A stretch of DNA of 18,855 bases, from contig JBKYIJ010000001.1 in NCBI GenBank assembly GCA_047030855.1, positions 1 to 18,855 of the forward strand. Direction: 5' to 3'. The notes under the pieces were generated by a model, which saw only the letters and a program-made list of their open reading frames with translations, was not told the origin of the DNA and searched no databases. A program made the position numbers and the translations under genes. Shown one piece after another: positions 15,381 to 18,855 of this stretch. Numbering within the stretch: position 1 is the first letter of the stretch; each line of letters opens with the position of its first letter. This DNA is from QVMM01 sp047030855 (GTDB lineage Bacteria; Bacteroidota; Bacteroidia; Bacteroidales; Dysgonomonadaceae).

Positions 15381-16632
15381 TAAAAAATTTGTTCCAGAAA
15401 AACCATTTTCGGATTTTAAATGGAAATGGGCATGTCTGCAATGTACAGAAGGATTAAACGATCCTGTTATTTTGCTGGGTGTGTTATTTAGAATGAGAAA
15501 ATTGGAACTATTGAATAAAGGTATAAAATACAGTTCTGATGAATTTGCAAGAGAATTAATAGAACTTTCTAAAGATACAGAAGAATCGGTAGGAGTAGAT
15601 TTGGCAAGAAGAACAGGTGAACGTAATCTGATACGAAACTCAGGACAGTATTGGCGTGCATTGAACCTTATTGTACCGGGAGGTCGTTCAGGAAAAATTG
15701 AATTAACAGATTTTGGACGAAGAGTTGCAGATAGAGACATTTCACAAACGGAATTTGCAGCAATAACAGTTCAGACATTTCGGTTGCCAAATCCGCAAGT
15801 TCAGTCGTCAGAAGAATGCGAATTATGGTTGAAACATGGTTTGATTATTTATCCATTAAAACTTATATTGGAAATTGTATGTGAGTTATTAAAACATGGA
15901 GAGGGGTATTTGACAACAGAAGAACTAGTCAAGATTGTGATACCGTTGTCTGGGTGCCATGCAGAATTACAAGATTATGTTAATTTTATACGATGGTACA
16001 GAGAAGGAAGTATTGATATTTCCCAATGGCCAAATTGTACACCAGGGGCTAACGATGTGAGGATTGCAAGAGAGTATTTTCTGTTTTTATCTAATTATGG
16101 ATATATGGAAATGAAATCAAAACATGATCGCATGAGTGAACAATATTTTGTATGTGATTATCTGACAGATGAAATAACACAGATTTTAAATGAACAGGTA
16201 AAGCAAGATTCTATTCTGGATATTTTGAGTCGTATGAGATTAGAAAAATATACAGATGAAGTGGAACGCAAACGAGTGCAATCTAGTCGAGTATATCGAC
16301 CAAATCAAGCAGCATTTAGAAAATCTGTATTACGGGCGTGCGAAAGATGTATTATTACTAATGTAACTATGCCAGAGGTTTTGGAAGCTGCACATATTAA
16401 GCCTTTTAAATACAAAGGTGAGGATACTGTTGCAAATGGATTTGCAATGAGAACAGATATTCATACACTGTTCGATACAGGACATTTACGAATTTCACCT
16501 GAAGGAGTTATAGAATTATCATCAAGAGCAAGAATGGATTATGGAGCTTCTATACCGCCAAGGATTGTTGTGCCAGATTTTACAAATAAGGATTTTCTTC
16601 GTTGGAGATATGAAAATTATAATGGTATTTAA
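15373..16632 (+). CDS. HNH restriction endonuclease, type II
   Basis: Identical copy of 2223-3482. 419 residues: an N-terminal recognition part and a C-terminal HNH domain with Cys323/Cys326, His341 in EAAHIKPF, Asn355 and His364 in IHTLFD. GAAGGAG at 15357-15363 supports the ATG at 15373, eight bases inside the end of methyltransferase 2. Expected to cut unmethylated target sites; specificity not predictable by eye. Confidence 0.85.
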   Translation: MFDKKFVPEKPFSDFKWKWACLQCTEGLNDPVILLGVLFRMRKLELLNKGIKYSSDEFARELIELSKDTEESVGVDLARRTGERNLIRNSGQYWRALNLIVPGGRSGKIELTDFGRRVADRDISQTEFAAITVQTFRLPNPQVQSSEECELWLKHGLIIYPLKLILEIVCELLKHGEGYLTTEELVKIVIPLSGCHAELQDYVNFIRWYREGSIDISQWPNCTPGANDVRIAREYFLFLSNYGYMEMKSKHDRMSEQYFVCDYLTDEITQILNEQVKQDSILDILSRMRLEKYTDEVERKRVQSSRVYRPNQAAFRKSVLRACERCIITNVTMPEVLEAAHIKPFKYKGEDTVANGFAMRTDIHTLFDTGHLRISPEGVIELSSRARMDYGASIPPRIVVPDFTNKDFLRWRYENYNGI

Positions 16633-16646
16633 TATTGGAGGACAAT

Positions 16647-17384
16647 ATGAATATTATACAGTTCAATGAAATAATTGAGTTACTTCATTCGATATCAGAT
16701 AATTCAACAGCTAATATAATTGCGTTGGTATCGGTTATCATTTCAGGTATAGCTGTATTGAGCAGTACATATTTTAGTGTTCAAACGAGAAAGCAGTATA
16801 TAGATAGTTTAAGCCCATTGTTATCATTCAGATTATATGAAAAATCCGGATATTTATTTTTGAGGATTGAAAATACAGGACAGTCTGAGGCAACCGAAAT
16901 ATCTTTAACATTTAAGGAATTAAGTAATAATGGTGAGCAGAATAAATTTGAATTGGATGAAATCCTAAAAAGCGAATTAACATTATATCCTAATGAAACA
17001 GTTACAGGTGGAATTTGTCGTTCTGGTAGAAATATAGTAACTTCTATAGCACCAGTAATAAAAATTGAAGTTTCTTACATAAAAGGAAATACAAAAGAAA
17101 AAATTCAGTTCTTTCGGTGCATATGTTATACTGGTACTAATGATGAAAATGTATTTATGAAATGTGAATTGGAAGATATATCAAGAAAACTTAATGAAAT
17201 TTCTTGCTCAAGTAATCGGATGGCAAATTATTTTGAAGGAAGATTTTTCTTGAAATCGGATGTAATAAATGCATATCCGGCTAGTAGTATGTACAAAGAT
17301 CTTAAAGATGCCATTAATAAAACGGAACGTGAAGAGATAAAAGAAAATACTCGAGATGAATTGGGAAATTTGCATATAGAGTAA
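16647..17384 (+). CDS. Single-span membrane protein in R-M operon
   Basis: Identical copy of 1471-2208: one membrane helix (residues about 22-45), then a soluble domain of about 200 residues, probably cytoplasmic. GGAGG at 16636-16640 sets the ATG at 16647. It is the last gene before the operon terminator; family unrecognised. Confidence 0.65.
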   Translation: MNIIQFNEIIELLHSISDNSTANIIALVSVIISGIAVLSSTYFSVQTRKQYIDSLSPLLSFRLYEKSGYLFLRIENTGQSEATEISLTFKELSNNGEQNKFELDEILKSELTLYPNETVTGGICRSGRNIVTSIAPVIKIEVSYIKGNTKEKIQFFRCICYTGTNDENVFMKCELEDISRKLNEISCSSNRMANYFEGRFFLKSDVINAYPASSMYKDLKDAINKTEREEIKENTRDELGNLHIE

Positions 17385-17400
17385 AATATTTTAATTGCGG

Positions 17401-17435
17401 GGCATTAACTTAAAAAGGTTAGTGCCTTTTGTTTT
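17401..17435 (+). terminator. Terminator of restriction-modification operon
   Basis: The stem GGCATTAAC with GTTAGTGCC is followed by TTTTGTTTT, 16 bases past the membrane-protein stop. Nearly the same stem recurs at 18726-18757. Confidence 0.85.
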
Positions 17436-17611
17436 GACTAATACAAAAATTGTAATTGTTTTCAATCAAATTTTCTTAAATGGAAATATTTGTATAAGCT
17501 GTAATGCAAATTGATAAAATGCTTAGCAAATAAATAACAAAAAATATAATAGGATATAGGATGAACAGAAGACGAATGAAAGACGAAAAGAAAACATAGA
17601 AACAAATATAA

Positions 17612-17640
17612 TTGAACAAAACAAATAAATATGATATAAT
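17612..17640 (+). promoter_or_regulatory. Sigma-A promoter of the 127-aa gene
   Basis: TTGAAC at 17612-17617, 17 bases, and TATAAT at 17635-17640. Direct repeats ACATAGAAA at 17594-17602 and 17642-17650 flank it and could bind a regulator. Confidence 0.75.
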
Positions 17641-17670
17641 CACATAGAAAACAGAAAGGAGGCGAGCAAA

Positions 17671-18054
17671 GTGATTGATTTATCGAATTTTAAGACGTTT
17701 GATTTCAGCGAAGGTGTACCATACATTTCAATTACAAGCAATGGTATTACATTTAACAAATCAGTAATTATGAAGATGAAATATCCGGCATATGTAAAAT
17801 TGTTAATTAATGAGACTGAAAAGCAAATTGCTGTTCAGGCATGTGGAGAACATGATGATAAATCAGTGCAATTTTACAAAGAAAAGTCAAATGGTGTTTT
17901 GTCTGTTCGATGGAACGCAAAAGATTTGATTAATACGATTGCAAGAATATGCGATTGGGATTTGAGTCAATTGTCATATCGGGTAAATGGTGTGTTAGTA
18001 CCAGAAATGAACTTGATGTTGTTTGATTTGAATGAAGCAGTCACTATGGTATAA
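17671..18054 (+). CDS. Conserved mobile-element protein, 127 aa
   Basis: Identical copy of 801-1184. GTG start after AAAGGAGG; soluble protein with the pattern VPYISITSNGITFNKSVIMKM and SVRWNAKDLINTI. Recalls hypothetical proteins frequent on clostridial mobile elements; function unknown. Confidence 0.75.
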   Translation: MIDLSNFKTFDFSEGVPYISITSNGITFNKSVIMKMKYPAYVKLLINETEKQIAVQACGEHDDKSVQFYKEKSNGVLSVRWNAKDLINTIARICDWDLSQLSYRVNGVLVPEMNLMLFDLNEAVTMV

Positions 18055-18076
18055 GGCTTGCAACTTTTCTGATTCC

Positions 18077-18117
18077 AAAAAAAGAGTTCATTTGAGATTA
18101 GGGCCTCAAACGAACTC
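18077..18117 (-). terminator. Terminator facing against local genes
   Basis: The 13-bp stem with one wobble pairs properly only in minus-strand RNA and is followed by seven T on that strand. It lies between the 127-aa and 46-aa genes, which are on the plus strand. Confidence 0.7.
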
Positions 18118-18121
18118 TATC

Positions 18122-18200
18122 GGAAATAGCAGAGACAAAAGATCATCTACTAAAACCATATCTTTCAAATGTATTTTAGTATTTGTTTCTGCCGATTTCC
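18122..18200 (+). ncRNA. Candidate structured leader RNA
   Basis: Outer stem 18122-18127 with 18195-18200 and 18129-18139 with 18182-18192 (one G-U), then an 8-base bulge and an inner 8-bp stem, 18148-18155 with 18174-18181. It lies in the leader of the 46-aa gene. No known riboswitch pattern is recognised. Confidence 0.45.
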
Positions 18201-18204
18201 ATAC

Positions 18205-18226
18205 TTTCTCGGATTCGTCTGAGAAA
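18205..18226 (+). other. UUCG-loop hairpin in leader
   Basis: Nine pairs (one G-U) close a TTCG loop at 18214-18217, about ten bases before the Shine-Dalgarno of the 46-aa gene. Together with 18122-18200 it makes this leader almost fully base-paired. Confidence 0.6.
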
Positions 18227-18252
18227 AATCTTTTGGAAAGGAGGCAGATTGC

Positions 18253-18393
18253 ATGGAAAAATGTGACCAGGCTGAAATGGTTTTTACAGCATACATTACT
18301 CTGAAAAATGGAAATCGTTTGTATGCTAAGCAGGTTGGGAAAAAAGCATTTTGCTTTCCACGTAAAGAAACCAAGGAAAAAACAAGTAAATAA
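18253..18393 (+). CDS. Small basic protein, 46 aa
   Basis: Identical copy of 462-602. AAAGGAGG precedes the ATG at good spacing. A short beta-rich core and a very basic C-terminal tail; no recognised family. Confidence 0.7.
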   Translation: MEKCDQAEMVFTAYITLKNGNRLYAKQVGKKAFCFPRKETKEKTSK

Positions 18394-18413
18394 TTTATAA
18401 GTAACAAGGTGTC

Positions 18414-18440
18414 AGAGAATGTTTGATGGTCACATTCTCT
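18414..18440 (+). other. Leader hairpin before repeat protein
   Basis: A perfect 9-bp stem (18414-18422 with 18432-18440) and 9-base loop contains the alternative upstream start codons of the 80-aa gene, which argues for the later start. Confidence 0.6.
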
Positions 18441-18461
18441 CTAAAAGAAAGAGAGAAAAAA

Positions 18462-18704
18462 ATGAATAAAAAATCAAGTGGACAAAAATTATCAACACAA
18501 GCTTCAAAAATTATGAGATCAAATAACAGTTCTCAAATTCAGAAGTCATTAGCTGCCAGTGTGTTATCACAAAGAAACACAGGAAAGATTACCGGTAAAG
18601 CTATGGAGGCAAAAGCATCTATGGTAATGAATAGTAATAAGTATTCCGGAACAACAAAGAGTTTAGCTGCCAGTGTTCTTTCACAATCTGATAAAAACAG
18701 ATAA
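18462..18704 (+). CDS. Small two-repeat protein, 80 aa
   Basis: Identical copy of 151-393. Two 26-residue units, each ending in KSLAASVLSQ; basic, soluble, family not recognised. It is followed by its own terminator. Confidence 0.7.
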   Translation: MNKKSSGQKLSTQASKIMRSNNSSQIQKSLAASVLSQRNTGKITGKAMEAKASMVMNSNKYSGTTKSLAASVLSQSDKNR

Positions 18705-18725
18705 TGAATAATAATTAACCCCAAA

Positions 18726-18757
18726 GGCATTAACTGTAAGAAGTTAGTGCCTTTTTT
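18726..18757 (+). terminator. Intrinsic terminator after repeat protein
   Basis: The stem GGCATTAACT (18726-18735) with AGTTAGTGCC (18742-18751) is followed by six T. It ends the last transcript of the arm. Confidence 0.85.
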
Positions 18758-18855
18758 GCGTGTATAAAAAAATAGATTGCATGATGCGGTCGAGAAAATA
18801 ACGACTAATTACTGAATAAAAATTTCTTGATGAAACAGGGCGTCCATAGAAAGTT
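18758..18855 (+). other. Non-coding end of arm
   Basis: About 100 AT-rich bases to the window edge, mirrored at 1-97, where two bases (AC) are missing. I see no gene, promoter or terminal repeat other than the large arm itself. Confidence 0.5.

Larger units (their letters stand above)
9503..18855. repeat. Right arm of giant inverted repeat
   Basis: This is the mirror copy of 1-9351. It is contiguous in reading frame with the central unique segment, where the Cys-rich VLP gene on the minus strand runs unbroken from 9610 into 9352, so it is the more native of the two arms at the centre. It carries one lesion the left arm lacks: the GCGAG block at 13537-13541 inside methyltransferase 1. It lacks the left arm's A8 lesion. 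Palindromes this long with so short a spacer are normally unstable in bacteria because SbcCD-type nucleases attack cruciforms. Confidence 0.97.

Noticed and set aside
1..18855. CRISPR arrays, tRNA, rRNA or insertion-sequence transposases
   Set aside because: I saw no regularly spaced repeats, no tRNA-like cloverleaf, no rRNA sequence and no DDE or serine/tyrosine recombinase motif. TnpV is not itself a recognised transposase.

Overview
The window reads as one near-perfect inverted duplication. Bases 1-9351 reappear as their reverse complement at 9503-18855, around a unique 151-base centre (9352-9502). In the stretches I compared, the arms differ at only five places: a missing AC near 94, an A8/T7 run at 5063-5070 against 13786-13792, a 4-to-5-base block at 5315-5318 against 13537-13541, one A/T mismatch at 9108/9747, and an A5/T6 run near 9230/9620. 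Both arms run to the window edges. Every gene below is therefore present twice, and the real information content is about 9.5 kb.

The gene families (TnpV, DUF6462, Cys-rich VLP protein, class B sortase, thioester/Cna-B surface protein) are typical of conjugative and mobilisable elements of gut Clostridia, in particular Lachnospiraceae. The outer 7 kb of each arm is AT-rich. The inner 2.4 kb is visibly richer in GC and comes from a different source or a different part of an element.

Layout of the right arm, read outward from the centre (the left arm is the mirror image): a Cys-rich VLP gene (partial), a class B sortase, and a broken thioester/Cna-B surface-protein gene, these three on the minus strand. 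Then comes a junction near 11890, where a second gene is also cut. From there all genes are on the plus strand: DUF6462, TnpV, two small genes and a terminator; then a restriction-modification operon made of a small HTH controller-like regulator with a strong promoter and palindromic operator, two tandem paralogous C5-cytosine methyltransferases, an HNH restriction endonuclease and a single-span membrane protein, closed by a terminator; then a 127-aa conserved mobile-element protein with its own promoter, a heavily structured leader, a 46-aa gene, an 80-aa protein made of two 26-residue repeats, and a final terminator.

The restriction-modification module is the clearest functional unit. Two methyltransferases with one HNH nuclease suggests an asymmetric target whose strands are methylated separately. 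The regulator would delay or balance expression after transfer to a new host. Its first methyltransferase gene is frameshifted in both arms, but at different sites, so the intact 311-aa protein can be reconstructed from the pair; the lesions look like sequence errors.

The exact foldback, the gene cut at the flip, the head-to-head truncation of two genes at 6965/11890, and two skips inside the surface-protein gene together suggest a chimeric molecule (amplification or read foldback, or misassembly) more than a natural giant palindrome. A real palindrome cannot be excluded from the sequence alone.
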